A stretch of 64,000 bases of DNA from Variovorax sp. (GCA_004210915.1 SEGS01000033.1:61454-125453), one strand, 5' to 3'. Numbered from the stretch's first letter, positions 17,126 through 26,586 are shown. Numbers and translations: made by a program. The notes: generated by a model not told the origin, from the letters alone.

Positions 17126-20100
17126 TCAATTGAAAACCCACTCGACACCGGCCGTCACGGCCGCGCCGGCGCGGCTCAGGCCGACACCGCCTGTGAGGCT
17201 CCAGCCGTTGTTCTCGGCCGTGCGGCGGAAGCTCACGCCCACCGCGCTCTCGCCCTTGAACACGGCGCCGCCGATGCGCATCACCGTCTTGCCCGGCACG
17301 TAGCTGCCCGGCATTTGCACCGCCATCGCGGCAGCCACACCCGCGTAAGCATTCTTCGCGATGCCGCGCATCTCGTTGCCCAGCCCGTTGACGCGTGCGT
17401 CCGTGTACGCGTTGTTGGCGGCCGAGGCGCTGTTCAACTGGTTCACATTGACCGCGTCAGTACCCGCCACACCCGGTGCCACATTGCTGACCACGTTGCC
17501 GCCCGCATTGATGCCGTTCTGGGTGATGCTCGTGCCGCCCACCGTCACGCTGTTGAAGTTCGGGTTGTCGTTGACCGCGAAGGTCGTGTTGGCGCCGTTC
17601 TGCGTCAGCACCATGTTGTTGCCCGCCGTGTAGGTGGCCGTGCCGCCCGGGCCCACGTTGGCCACGCTGGTGCCGATGGCGATGCCGGTGCCCGTGGCCG
17701 CGGTGGTGACGTTGATGCCGGCGCCGGCCACGGCGCTGATGCTCTCGAGCGCCAGGTTGGTCGCGTACAGCTGGCTGCCGTTGACGGCGTCGGTGCTGGT
17801 CGCGCCGAGCTGACCGGCGGCCACGCTCTGGATCTGGCGCTCCGCACCGGCGCTGCCCACGCTGACCACGCCCGCAGGGTTGGCGCCCGCAAAGTTGTAG
17901 GTCGTGCCGCGGATCGTCGCGCTCGCCGTGGGGGTGGCGGCGGTGGTGGTGCTGTTGTTGCCCAGGGCGACGCTGTTGCCGACCGAAGCGACCGCACCCG
18001 TGCCGACTGCCGTGCTGTTCGCGCCCGAAGCCGACGACTTCGAGCCGACGGCTGTACTTTCCGGCCCCGTGGCCGACGGTGCGCCATAGGTGGTGGTCTG
18101 CGAGCCCGTGATCCATTTGTTGGAGGCTCCGCTCACCGCGGTGGTCAGCTGGCTCACGTTCACGCCATCGGTCGCATTCACGCCCGCCGCCACGTTGGTG
18201 ATCGTGTTGCCGCCGTTGTTCAGGCCCGTGTTGGTCAGTGAGACGGTGGTCGTGCCCGGCGCGCCGCTGCCGACGATGGTGATGCCGCCGTTGTTCATGG
18301 TCGTGTTGCCGACCGTGAGGCTGCCACCGGCGTTCAGAACCACGTCCTTGGCCAGCGCCAGGCTCAGGTTGCTGCCCGTGCGCGTGATGGCGATGTTGTT
18401 GTCGCTGCTGCTGAAGTCCACCGTGCCGCCGGGCGCCACGTTGCCGCCCGTCGCCTCACCGTTGGCGGCCACGTTCCAGCCCTTGTTCGCGACGTTGGAG
18501 ACGTTGGTCAGCTGGCTCACGTTGACCGCGTCGTTGGGGTTCACGCCCGCTGCCACGTTGGTGATGGTCGTGGGGCCCGCACCGCCCGGGTTGAGCGTGA
18601 CGCTGTTGTAGTTGACCGTGCCGTCCGGGTTGACGGTGTAGCGCACCGCCTGGTCACCCAGCGTGTCCACCGCCTGATTGGTGGCGTACAGCTGGCTGCC
18701 GTTGATGGCGTCGGTGCTGGTGCCGCTGATGCGCCCTGCCGCGACGTTGGTGATCTGGCGCTCGCTGCCGACGCTGCCGACGCTCACCACGCTGGCGGGG
18801 GCCGTGCCTGCAAAGTTGTAGGTCTTGCCGTCCACCGTCACGCTGGGCGTGGCGTTGGCTGCAGCGGTGATCGAATTCGATCCCAAAGCCACGCTGCCGA
18901 CTTCGTTGGCCTGGGCCAGGTAGCCCAGCGCCACGGTGTTGTTCGCGTTGGCTTTGGCCTGGTCGCCCAGCGCTGCGCTGCTCGTCCCCAGCGCCTTGCT
19001 GTCGGTCCCTAGGGCGGTGCTTCGCACACCCAAGGCCTTGGCGGCCGTGCCGAGCGCCGTGCCATTGTTGTTGGCTGCGCTCTCATACCCCAGCGAAAGG
19101 CTGCTGCTGCCAAAAGCGTTGCTCTGGTAGCCCAGCGCCGTCCCGCTTTGGCCGGTGGCCTGGCTCTTGAAACCGATGGCAATGGCTTCGTTGTTGGCGG
19201 ACGTGGCCTGGTTGCCGATGGCGATGCCGTTGATGTTCGTAGCGGTCGCAGCCTTGCCGATGGCAATGGCATCGGCGCCGGTCGCGCCCTTGTTGTCGTA
19301 GTTGCCGTCCGTGGGGTTGTTGGACTGCACGCTGAAGTAATGCGTCTCGCCCGCGACGGCAGCCGCCCGCACCGCCTTGAGCTGCGCGACGTTCACCGCG
19401 TCGGTGTCGGCCGAGCCGGCGGCCACGTTGGTGATCTGGCGGTACTTGCCAGCGGCGCCCACGCTCACGGCGCCGAGCGTGCCGACGGTGTTGGCGATGG
19501 CAGTGCCTGCCGCTGCTGTGGTGCCGGTGCTCACGTCGTAGCCGACCACGCCGGCCGCACGATTGGCGATGGCCTCGCTGCCCAGTGCGACCCCGCCGGC
19601 CACGGTCACGTCGGTCGCGTTGCCCAGCGCCGTGGCGTTAGCCACGTCGATGTTGACGTTGTTGCCCAGCACAAAGGTGTTGGCGGCGGCGGCACTCAGC
19701 GTATTGCTGTTGCCCACGCTGTAGCTGTCGGCGCCGTCGATCACGCTCGGGTCGCCGATGGCGCCGCTGCGTGCACCGTTGACGATGTTGCCGGTGCCGA
19801 TGCTGATGGACTTTTCGCCAGTGGCTTGTGCGCCGCGCCCCAAGGCGATGGCGCTCCCGCCGGTCGCCTTGGTCTGGATCCCGATGGCCACGGCAGCTGT
19901 GTTGGTCGCGTTGGCGCCTTCCGCGATGGCCACCGCCCCGTCCGACAGCGCTTTCGCGCCGTTGCCGATCGCCACCGGCGTGTAGCTGCCCGCGCCCTGC
20001 GTCGACCCGTCGCTGTAGGCATTGGCGCCCACACCCACGGCAACCCCGCCGAAATAGTAAGTGCCGCCCGTGGTGCCCGCGACCGAGAGATCGCCATAGA

Positions 20101-21427
20101 CGCTGGTCACCTTGGCGCCCACCCCCACGGCCACACCACCGGAGATGCCTGTCTGCGCCCCGTTGCCAATGGCGACGTTAGAACCGATCAGGGACGTGGA
20201 CGCCGCATTCTTCCCGATGACGACGCTGGCGCCCGGCTCGTTGCTGGTCCACTGGTTAGCTGTACGCGCGCCGTTGCCGATCGCCACGGTGCCGATACCC
20301 TGCGCCGCGTCAGCGTCCTGGCCGATAGCAATGGTGCTGGCTTTGCGGGCCTTCGCGCTCGTGCCTACGGCCACCGCATTGTTGGCAAAAGCCTGCGTCT
20401 GGCTGCCGATGTTCACGGCGTCGCTGTAGGTCGCCCCCGTCAGGACGGCCGGATTGCCGGCGGCGTCGACGGTGACCTTGGAGCCTGCGAGTCGGCCGAT
20501 CGCGACGTTGCGGTCACCCGTGACCAATGCGCCGGCCCCATTGCCTTGTGCGACGTTGGCATTGCCCTGGACGCCCGCCAATGCGAAGGCACCGTTGGCC
20601 ACGTTCAGGTTGCCCGCCGATTGGGCGCCCGCCCGCGAACCGACGAAAGCGTTGCTGGTGCCGCTGCTCTGGGCGCCAGCGGCAACGCCGACGAAGGTCG
20701 ATTCGACGGCATTGGTTGAGGCTGCGCCGGCCTGGTAGCCGAGGGCCGTGGTCTGGGTGGAACCGGTGGAGCCGGTCATGGCGGCGCCGCCGATGGCCAC
20801 GTCGAACTGGCGCGCCAGGGCGTTGTTGCCCATGGCATAGGCGCTGTCGCCAAAGGCCTGGGCGCCTGCGCCGAGCGCTGCGGCGTATTCGCCTGTCGCC
20901 TCGGCCTTGTAGCCGAGGGCCACGGAGGCCTTCCCGGTGGCGCGCGCCCGGTCGCCCATGGCCACGGCGGACTCGCCCACGGCCCAGGCCTTGGTGCCGA
21001 CGGCGACGGCGCTGGTGCCGGTGGCACGGGTGTAGTCGACCCCGCTGGTGCCGATCGCGACGGCATCGGCGCCGATGGTGGTCGGACCGGCGAGCGTGGC
21101 CAACGTGACCGCGGTCGGGGTTCCTGCGGGGCCCGCGTCGACGCGCGTCAGGATGCTGTAGCCGCCGTTGGCGTTGGGCACCTGACAGGTCCATGCACCG
21201 ATCGCGCCAGCGGCCGGCGTGCCGGTTGCATTGCAGATCGCGCCGGTGGTCGGGTCTTCGTAGGTGGCAGCGTGTGCCCCCGCGGACCAACCCGCCGCCA
21301 GCAGCACCGACGCCGCGGCCGTCAGCACCGCGCGACCGCTGCGTTTGCCGCGCGCCCGGCTGATTTCCGATGCGGCGACCCACGCGCCCAACGACTCGTT
21401 CCAGATGCTGCGGTATGACTTGTTCAC
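17126..21427 (-). CDS. Trimeric autotransporter adhesin (YadA/Ata type, type Vc secretion)
   Basis: This is a 1433-residue surface adhesin. It starts at a GTG with an extended signal peptide region (MNKSYRSIWNESLGAWVAAS) and a hydrophobic core. Long YadA-head beta-roll repeats follow, of the form A-x-A-x-G-x2-A (ATGTSAVAVGTKAWAVGESA is one), interrupted by neck motifs (ITNVAAGSADTDAVNVAQLK and at least five relatives). A C-terminal YadA anchor of about 70 residues forms the 12-stranded trimeric barrel and ends in EWVFN, a normal Bam-recognised aromatic terminus. An upstream in-frame codon at 21463 would spoil the signal. The high internal repetition makes copy-number change between strains likely. 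It is followed by a TpgA-like lipoprotein. Confidence 0.93.
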   Translation of the reverse strand: MNKSYRSIWNESLGAWVAASEISRARGKRSGRAVLTAAASVLLAAGWSAGAHAATYEDPTTGAICNATGTPAAGAIGAWTCQVPNANGGYSILTRVDAGPAGTPTAVTLATLAGPTTIGADAVAIGTSGVDYTRATGTSAVAVGTKAWAVGESAVAMGDRARATGKASVALGYKAEATGEYAAALGAGAQAFGDSAYAMGNNALARQFDVAIGGAAMTGSTGSTQTTALGYQAGAASTNAVESTFVGVAAGAQSSGTSNAFVGSRAGAQSAGNLNVANGAFALAGVQGNANVAQGNGAGALVTGDRNVAIGRLAGSKVTVDAAGNPAVLTGATYSDAVNIGSQTQAFANNAVAVGTSAKARKASTIAIGQDADAAQGIGTVAIGNGARTANQWTSNEPGASVVIGKNAASTSLIGSNVAIGNGAQTGISGGVAVGVGAKVTSVYGDLSVAGTTGGTYYFGGVAVGVGANAYSDGSTQGAGSYTPVAIGNGAKALSDGAVAIAEGANATNTAAVAIGIQTKATGGSAIALGRGAQATGEKSISIGTGNIVNGARSGAIGDPSVIDGADSYSVGNSNTLSAAAANTFVLGNNVNIDVANATALGNATDVTVAGGVALGSEAIANRAAGVVGYDVSTGTTAAAGTAIANTVGTLGAVSVGAAGKYRQITNVAAGSADTDAVNVAQLKAVRAAAVAGETHYFSVQSNNPTDGNYDNKGATGADAIAIGKAATATNINGIAIGNQATSANNEAIAIGFKSQATGQSGTALGYQSNAFGSSSLSLGYESAANNNGTALGTAAKALGVRSTALGTDSKALGTSSAALGDQAKANANNTVALGYLAQANEVGSVALGSNSITAAANATPSVTVDGKTYNFAGTAPASVVSVGSVGSERQITNVAAGRISGTSTDAINGSQLYATNQAVDTLGDQAVRYTVNPDGTVNYNSVTLNPGGAGPTTITNVAAGVNPNDAVNVSQLTNVSNVANKGWNVAANGEATGGNVAPGGTVDFSSSDNNIAITRTGSNLSLALAKDVVLNAGGSLTVGNTTMNNGGITIVGSGAPGTTTVSLTNTGLNNGGNTITNVAAGVNATDGVNVSQLTTAVSGASNKWITGSQTTTYGAPSATGPESTAVGSKSSASGANSTAVGTGAVASVGNSVALGNNSTTTAATPTASATIRGTTYNFAGANPAGVVSVGSAGAERQIQSVAAGQLGATSTDAVNGSQLYATNLALESISAVAGAGINVTTAATGTGIAIGTSVANVGPGGTATYTAGNNMVLTQNGANTTFAVNDNPNFNSVTVGGTSITQNGINAGGNVVSNVAPGVAGTDAVNVNQLNSASAANNAYTDARVNGLGNEMRGIAKNAYAGVAAAMAVQMPGSYVPGKTVMRIGGAVFKGESAVGVSFRRTAENNGWSLTGGVGLSRAGAAVTAGVEWVFN

Positions 21428-21655
21428 GGTGACGACCCTTGCTCGAAAGACGGACAGGCGCACGTCTTGAGGGGCGCGCGCGGAAGGGTCGCAATGTAAC
21501 TAATGAATACTTATGTGACCATCGCAGATATCACGCAATTGACGTTTGTCGACAATTCAACAGCAGAAACCGCTTCAAAAAGCACACTTCCGTATGCGTT
21601 AAGGGGCGGTTGCGAGCAACGCGGCCTGCCACCGCCTGCCGTCGTCTGGCGCGGC
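21428..21655 (-). promoter_or_regulatory. AT-rich promoter region of the adhesin gene
   Basis: This 228-base gap is far AT-richer than the rest of the window, especially 21495-21600. It contains a perfect 10-base palindrome, TTGTCGACAA, at 21546-21555, flanked by AATTG/CAATT. Weak -35/-10 pairs can be drawn on the minus strand, but none is convincing. The composition and palindrome suggest silencing by an H-NS-like protein or a dimeric regulator. Confidence 0.4.
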
Positions 21656-22885
21656 TCAGGAGGCTCGGAGTGCTGCGTCCAGCAGTTCGACCCAGTGTTT
21701 CACCGGCGTCGCGCTGCCGCTCTGCAGGTGCGTGATGCAGCCGATGTTGGCCGACACGATGGTGGTCGGTTGCAGCTGGTTCAGGTGCCCCAGCTTGCGG
21801 TCGCGCAGCGGGTAGGCCAGTTCGGGCTGGAGCACGGAGTAGGTGCCGGCCGAGCCGCAGCACAGGTGTGCTTCGTTCATCGCGACGCGCACATCGAAGC
21901 CTAGCGCGCGCAGGTTCACTTCGACGCCGCCGCGCAGCTTCTGCCCGTGTTGCAGGGTGCACGGAGGGTGGTAGGCGACCACACCAGCCGGCGCTTTGAC
22001 CCGGTCTTTCAACAGCGGCACCAGGTCGGGCAGCAGTTCACTCAGGTCGCGCGTGAGCTCGCTGATGCGCCGGGCTTTGAGCGCGTAGGCCGGGTCGTCC
22101 TTCAGGATGTGGCCGTATTCGCGCACGGTCACGCCGCAGCCGGAGGCGTTCATGACGATCGCCTCGACTTCGTTGCGCTCGACCTGCGGCCACCACGCAT
22201 CGATGTTGGCGCGCATCTGCGCCTTGCCGCCGTCCTGGTCGTTGAGGTGGAACTTCACGGCGCCGCAGCAGCCTGCCTCTTTCGCGATGAAGGTCTCGAT
22301 GCCCGCGGCGTCGAGCACACGCGCGGTGGCCGAGTTGATGTTCGGCATCATTGCCGGCTGCACGCAACCGGCCAGCATGAGCACCTTGCGCGCATGCGTT
22401 CGCGTGGGCCAGGCGCCGGCGTCCTGCTTCGCGGGCACCTTGGCCTTCAGCGCGGCGGGCAAGAGCCCGCGCACCGTTTGCCCGAGCTTCATGGCAGGGC
22501 CGAACAGCGGCGATGGCAGCGCCTCTTTCAGCAGCCAGCGCGTGGCCGATTCGAGCGCCGGGCGCGGCACTTTCTCGTCGACGATCTTGCGGCCGATATC
22601 GACCAGGTGGCCGTATTGCACGCCGCTGGGGCAGGTGCTTTCGCAGTTGCGGCAGGTGAGGCACCGGTCCAGGTGCAGTTGCGTGCTGCGCGTGGGCGCA
22701 TGGCCCTCGAGCACCTGCTTGATCAGGTAGATGCGGCCGCGCGGGCCGTCGAGTTCGTCGCCGAGCAGCTGGTAGGTCGGGCAGGTGGCGGTGCAGAAAC
22801 CGCAGTGCACGCACTTGCGCAGGATGGCTTCGGCTTCGCGGCCGTCGGCGGTGTCCCGGAATTCGGGAGCGAGTTCGGTTTGCAT
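21656..22885 (-). CDS. glcF: Glycolate oxidase iron-sulfur subunit
   Basis: This 409-residue protein has two ferredoxin-like 4Fe-4S motifs near the N-terminus (CVHCGFCTATCP and CLTCRNCESTCP) and two CCG domains (EAGCCGAVKFH and HLCCGSAGTYS). That is the standard GlcF layout. It passes electrons from the flavin subunits that oxidise glycolate (or D-lactate-like acids) to the respiratory chain. The ATG at 22885 is chosen because it gives the family start MQTELAPEFRDT. It follows glcE by 52 bases. Confidence 0.93.
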   Translation of the reverse strand: MQTELAPEFRDTADGREAEAILRKCVHCGFCTATCPTYQLLGDELDGPRGRIYLIKQVLEGHAPTRSTQLHLDRCLTCRNCESTCPSGVQYGHLVDIGRKIVDEKVPRPALESATRWLLKEALPSPLFGPAMKLGQTVRGLLPAALKAKVPAKQDAGAWPTRTHARKVLMLAGCVQPAMMPNINSATARVLDAAGIETFIAKEAGCCGAVKFHLNDQDGGKAQMRANIDAWWPQVERNEVEAIVMNASGCGVTVREYGHILKDDPAYALKARRISELTRDLSELLPDLVPLLKDRVKAPAGVVAYHPPCTLQHGQKLRGGVEVNLRALGFDVRVAMNEAHLCCGSAGTYSVLQPELAYPLRDRKLGHLNQLQPTTIVSANIGCITHLQSGSATPVKHWVELLDAALRAS

Positions 22886-22937
22886 CGGGGCGTGTCTCTT
22901 GTTGTTCTGACGGGCGGCGGATCGGGGCGAAGGGCTT

Positions 22938-24098
22938 CTAGGCGGCGCGCGGCAATGGGTAGCGACGGTGCAGGCGTGCGCTGTCGAACAAGCCATGCGG
23001 ATCGAACTCGCGCAGCAGCGCATCGTGGATGCGCGCGAGCGGCGCGCTGAGGGTGTCGAAGCGCGGTACCCCGTCGGCTGCGATGTCGGTCGCTGGTTTC
23101 ACGCCCAGCGATGCGCCTGCCCTGAACAGCGTCGCGTGCCCGCCCGCCGCCCGCGCGGCGGCGCGCACGCGTGCAGCCTGACCGGGTGCCGCGCGGTACC
23201 AGCGCTGGCCGCCGTGCCATTCGATCAGAGGCGCACCGTCGAGGCCCAGCACCGGAGCCGTTTGCGGCACGGAGACGCGCCACAGGTCCTCGTCGCTGCC
23301 CCGGTCCGCGAACCACGGAAGCGTCTGGTCGCGGCACATGTCCCAGTCGGCAGCGACCTGCGGTTCGTCGAGCCGGTCGCCGCCGAGGTGTCCGCATGCC
23401 GCCTCGACCGCCGCCACGGCGCCGCGCAGTCGCAGGTACAGCACGGCGCGGCCGGCATCGTCGACCCAGCAACTGGCGTTCAGCGGCAGCGGCCGGCCGC
23501 CCCATTCGTTGAGCAGGCGCAGCGCGTCAGCCTGGTTGCAGTCGAATCGCAGCGTGGTTTCCGCGGGCGCCACGGGCAGCACCTTCAGGCTGACTTCGGC
23601 GATGACGCCCAGCACGCCGAGCGAGCCGGCCAGCACGCGCGAGACGTCATAGCCTGCGACGTTCTTCATCACCTGGCCGCCGAAGGTGAGCACATCGCCG
23701 CGGCCGTTGACGAGCGTGACCCCCAGCACATAGTCGCGCACCGCGCCGACGCTGGCGCGCGACGGCCCGCTCAAGCCGGCCGCCACCATGCCGCCGACCG
23801 TTGCGCCGGGCGCGTAGCGCGGCGGCTCGAAGGGCAGGCATTGGCCCTGTCCGGCAAGCAGCGTTTCAAGTTCGGCCAGCGGCGTGCCGGCGCGCACCGT
23901 CACGAACAGTTCGCTCGGCTCGTAGTTGGTGATGCCAGTGAGCGCAGCGGTCGAGAGGGCTTCGCCCTCTGGCGGCTCGCCATAGAAATCCTTGGTGCCG
24001 CCGCCGCGGATGCGCAGGCGTCGGGGCGACGGTGAGGAAGCGGCATCGGCGGCCGCGGCGCGCACGCGCTCGACGATCTGTTGCAGGGCGGGGTCCAT
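22938..24098 (-). CDS. glcE: Glycolate oxidase FAD-binding subunit
   Basis: This 386-residue VAO/PCMH-type flavin-binding subunit has RIRGGGTKDFYG near the start, YAPGATVGGMVAAGLSGPSR for the FAD pocket and a short C-terminal FDPHGLFDSARL. GlcE lacks the full substrate domain and needs GlcD for activity. The expected upstream glcD is absent; an SMP-30 lactonase gene ends 35 bases upstream instead. Length is normal for GlcE. GlcD is presumably encoded elsewhere on the chromosome. Confidence 0.92.
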   Translation of the reverse strand: MDPALQQIVERVRAAAADAASSPSPRRLRIRGGGTKDFYGEPPEGEALSTAALTGITNYEPSELFVTVRAGTPLAELETLLAGQGQCLPFEPPRYAPGATVGGMVAAGLSGPSRASVGAVRDYVLGVTLVNGRGDVLTFGGQVMKNVAGYDVSRVLAGSLGVLGVIAEVSLKVLPVAPAETTLRFDCNQADALRLLNEWGGRPLPLNASCWVDDAGRAVLYLRLRGAVAAVEAACGHLGGDRLDEPQVAADWDMCRDQTLPWFADRGSDEDLWRVSVPQTAPVLGLDGAPLIEWHGGQRWYRAAPGQAARVRAAARAAGGHATLFRAGASLGVKPATDIAADGVPRFDTLSAPLARIHDALLREFDPHGLFDSARLHRRYPLPRAA

Positions 24099-24133
24099 GC
24101 GGACGATGGTAGCGCCGGGCTCTGATGACGCTG

Positions 24134-25063
24134 TCAATCCTCGAAGAAGTTGACTGGCAAGCCGGGCGTGTCGACCCGCATCGAGATCACCTGACCCGAG
24201 GCCGGCCATTGCGCCAGCTCCTCCACAGGGCGACCGCGCCGCGCGCTGGTGACGAACAGCGTCCGCAGATCGTCGCCGCCGAAGCACGGCATCGTCGGGC
24301 ACATCACCGGCGTGGCGAGCGCCGCGACCTGTTCACCGGTCGGCGCAAAGCGCAGCAGTTGCTGCCCTTCGAACATCGCGACCCAGTAGTGCCCTTCGGC
24401 ATCGACGGTGGCGCCGTCGGGGCGGCCTGCGTAGGGCACAGACCCGCCCGATGTCCAGCCTGCTGGCTTGGCATCGAATGGATGAAACACGCGTGGCCGC
24501 GTCAGTACATTGCCCTCGCTGGCCCAGTCCCATGCGCGCACCACGTGGGCCGCGGTGTCGGCCCAGTAGACGGTGCGGCCGTCGGGCGCGAACGCGAGGC
24601 CGTTCGCGGTCGTCGCGTCGCCGGCCATGCGCGTGGCCACGGGTGCGCGGCCATCGCGCGCGTCGACGCAGTACAAGGCCGCGCTCGGCGCGTCCTTGGC
24701 CTCGTTCAGCGTCCCGGCCCAGAAGCGGCCGAGCGCGTCGCACTTGCCGTCGTTGAAGCGCATGGTGCGCGTGTCGTGCTCGGCCGGCACCAGCAAGCGC
24801 AACGCGCCGCCCCACTCGCCCGCGCGGTAGATGCCGTCGCGCAGCGCGATGACCAGGCCGCCGCGCCGCGCCGGCGCCATGCAGCCCGGCTCGGAGGGCA
24901 TCGCCCAGCGCTCGATGGTCGGCGCCGCGATGTCGCCGCGCGTGCGCAGCACGGCGCGGCCGGGAATATCGAGCCAGTAGAGCGCGCGCTCTTCCGGGTG
25001 CCAGAAGGGCGATTCGCCCAGATCACAGAGGCTGTCGGGCAGGGAGGTCCACATGCGGCTCAT
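24134..25063 (-). CDS. SMP-30/gluconolactonase family hydrolase
   Basis: This 309-residue six-bladed beta propeller has the metal-site segments LGESPFWHPEERALYWLDI (Glu ligand), NDGKCDALGRFWAGT (Asn/Asp ligands), ADTAAHVVRAWDW and PYAGRPDGATVDAEGHYWVA. The family opens sugar-acid lactones. Start may be the ATG at 25063 (MSRMW) or at 25054. It is the first gene of a leftward operon with glcE and glcF, suggesting lactone opening and 2-hydroxyacid oxidation in one pathway. Its nearest upstream feature is the amtB terminator. Confidence 0.9.
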   Translation of the reverse strand: MSRMWTSLPDSLCDLGESPFWHPEERALYWLDIPGRAVLRTRGDIAAPTIERWAMPSEPGCMAPARRGGLVIALRDGIYRAGEWGGALRLLVPAEHDTRTMRFNDGKCDALGRFWAGTLNEAKDAPSAALYCVDARDGRAPVATRMAGDATTANGLAFAPDGRTVYWADTAAHVVRAWDWASEGNVLTRPRVFHPFDAKPAGWTSGGSVPYAGRPDGATVDAEGHYWVAMFEGQQLLRFAPTGEQVAALATPVMCPTMPCFGGDDLRTLFVTSARRGRPVEELAQWPASGQVISMRVDTPGLPVNFFED

Positions 25064-25086
25064 TGTGCAGCGGCAGGTCGGGGCGC

Positions 25087-25121
25087 AAAAAAACCCGCGG
25101 GGGCCAAAGCCCGCGCGGGTT
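25087..25121 (-). terminator. Rho-independent terminator after amtB
   Basis: Read on the minus strand, AACCCGCG and CGCGGGTT form an eight-base stem, followed by a run of seven T (the A run at 25087-25093). It lies 18 bases past the amtB stop and before the SMP-30 gene. It should end the porin-glnK-amtB transcript. Confidence 0.85.
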
Positions 25122-25139
25122 GAACTTCCAGAGGAGAAA

Positions 25140-26561
25140 TCAGCGGTGGTAAGCGGTCTCGCCGTGCGAGGAGATGTCGAGGCCTTCGCGCTCTTCTTCT
25201 TCCGTGACACGCAAGCCGACGGTCAGGTCCGCGATCTTGTAGGCGATGAACGCCACCACACCCGACCAGACGATGGTGAACAGCACGCTCTTGACCTGAA
25301 TCCAGACCTGCGCACCCATCGAGAAAGTGTCGGGGGTCAGGCCGCCGGTGCCGCCCAGGCTCTGTGCCGCGAACACGCCGGTCAGGATGGCACCCAGAAT
25401 GCCGCCGACGCCGTGCACGCCGAACACGTCGAACGCGTCGTCCGCGCCCAGCATGCGCTTCAGGCCACCGACGCCCCACAGGCAGGTGATGCCGGCCAGC
25501 AGGCCGAGCACGATCGCGCCCATCGGGCCGACGAAGCCGGCCGCTGGCGTGACAGCCACCAGGCCGCCGACGGCACCCGATGCAGCGCCGAGCATCGACG
25601 CCTTGCCCTTGCCGAGCGCTTCACCCAGGATCCACGACAGCGTGGCGGCCGCGGTGGCCAGCACGGTGTTGACGAAGGCCAGGCCGGCTGCGCCATTGGC
25701 CGCACCGGCCGAACCCGCGTTGAAGCCGAACCAGCCCACCCACAGCAACGAGGCGCCGACCATCGTCAACGTCAGCGAATGTGGCGTGAACGCTTCCTTG
25801 CCGTAGCCCACGCGCTTGCCGACCATGTAGGCACCCACGAGGCCAGCGATACCGGCGTTGATGTGCACCACGGTGCCACCGGCGAAGTCGAGTGCGCCAT
25901 CGGCTGCGAGCAGACCGCCGCCCCAGACGATGTGCGCCATCGGCACATAGCTGAAGGTGAACCACAGCACGGCGAACACCAGCACGGCCGCGAACTTCAT
26001 GCGCTCGGCAAAGGAGCCGACGATCAGCGCCACGGTGATGGCGGCAAAGGTGCCCTGGAAGGCAACGAAGACATATTCGGGAATGGTCGCGAGCGCGCCG
26101 ATGGTCTCGGGGGTCACGCCTTTCAGGAAGATCTTGTCGAAGCCGCCGATGAACTTGCCTGTGCCCGCGAACGCCAGGCTGTAGCCGTAGATGGCCCACA
26201 GGATGCTGATCAGCGAGAAGATGACGAAGACCTGCATCAGCACCGACAGCATGTTCTTTGAGCGGCCGAGACCGCCGTAGAACAGGGCCAGGCCAGGGAT
26301 GGTCATGAGGATGACAAGCAGCGTGGAGGTCAGCATCCAGGCGGTGTCGCCGGAATCGACTTTCGGCGCGGCGGCGGGCGCTTCGGCTGCAGGAGCCGCT
26401 GCAGCAGCGACGGGCGCGGCCGGTGCCGCAGCGGCAGGCGCTTCAGCGGCGGCCGGCGCGGTGGCAGCAGGTGCTTCGGCCGCGGGGGCCTGGGCCAGGC
26501 TCGCGGTGCCGGCGGTCAGCAGGCTCATGCCGAGCGCAAGGGAAACGAGGAATTTTTTCAT
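25140..26561 (-). CDS. amtB: Ammonium transporter AmtB
   Basis: This 473-residue trimeric ammonium channel begins with a cleavable signal peptide (MKKFLVSLALGMSLLTAGTA) and then an unusually long Ala/Pro linker (about residues 25-68) before the 11 membrane helices. Core landmarks are LALFYGGLGRSKNMLSVLMQ, the twin-His region GTVVHINAGIAGLVGAYM and DVFGVHGVGGILGAILTGVF. The cytosolic tail ends in EEEREGLDISSHGETAYHR, the site that contacts PII. Its start is 25 bases after the glnK stop. The sigma-54 promoter upstream of the porin gene implies induction under nitrogen limitation through NtrC. Confidence 0.95.
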   Translation of the reverse strand: MKKFLVSLALGMSLLTAGTASLAQAPAAEAPAATAPAAAEAPAAAAPAAPVAAAAAPAAEAPAAAPKVDSGDTAWMLTSTLLVILMTIPGLALFYGGLGRSKNMLSVLMQVFVIFSLISILWAIYGYSLAFAGTGKFIGGFDKIFLKGVTPETIGALATIPEYVFVAFQGTFAAITVALIVGSFAERMKFAAVLVFAVLWFTFSYVPMAHIVWGGGLLAADGALDFAGGTVVHINAGIAGLVGAYMVGKRVGYGKEAFTPHSLTLTMVGASLLWVGWFGFNAGSAGAANGAAGLAFVNTVLATAAATLSWILGEALGKGKASMLGAASGAVGGLVAVTPAAGFVGPMGAIVLGLLAGITCLWGVGGLKRMLGADDAFDVFGVHGVGGILGAILTGVFAAQSLGGTGGLTPDTFSMGAQVWIQVKSVLFTIVWSGVVAFIAYKIADLTVGLRVTEEEEREGLDISSHGETAYHR

Positions 26562-26586
26562 GGCGTTTTCTTTCGGGCCTGCGGGA

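Noticed and set aside
19148..20719. 523-residue open frame antisense to the adhesin gene
   Set aside because: It mirrors the repetitive GC-rich adhesin codons, is rich in His/Arg/Asp from antisense codons, has no family resemblance, and the opposite strand is an unmistakable autotransporter.
17126..21427. Tandem similarity within the adhesin gene considered as a CRISPR array or satellite
   Set aside because: The repeats are in frame and encode beta-roll head and neck motifs with no uniform spacers, so they are protein repeats.
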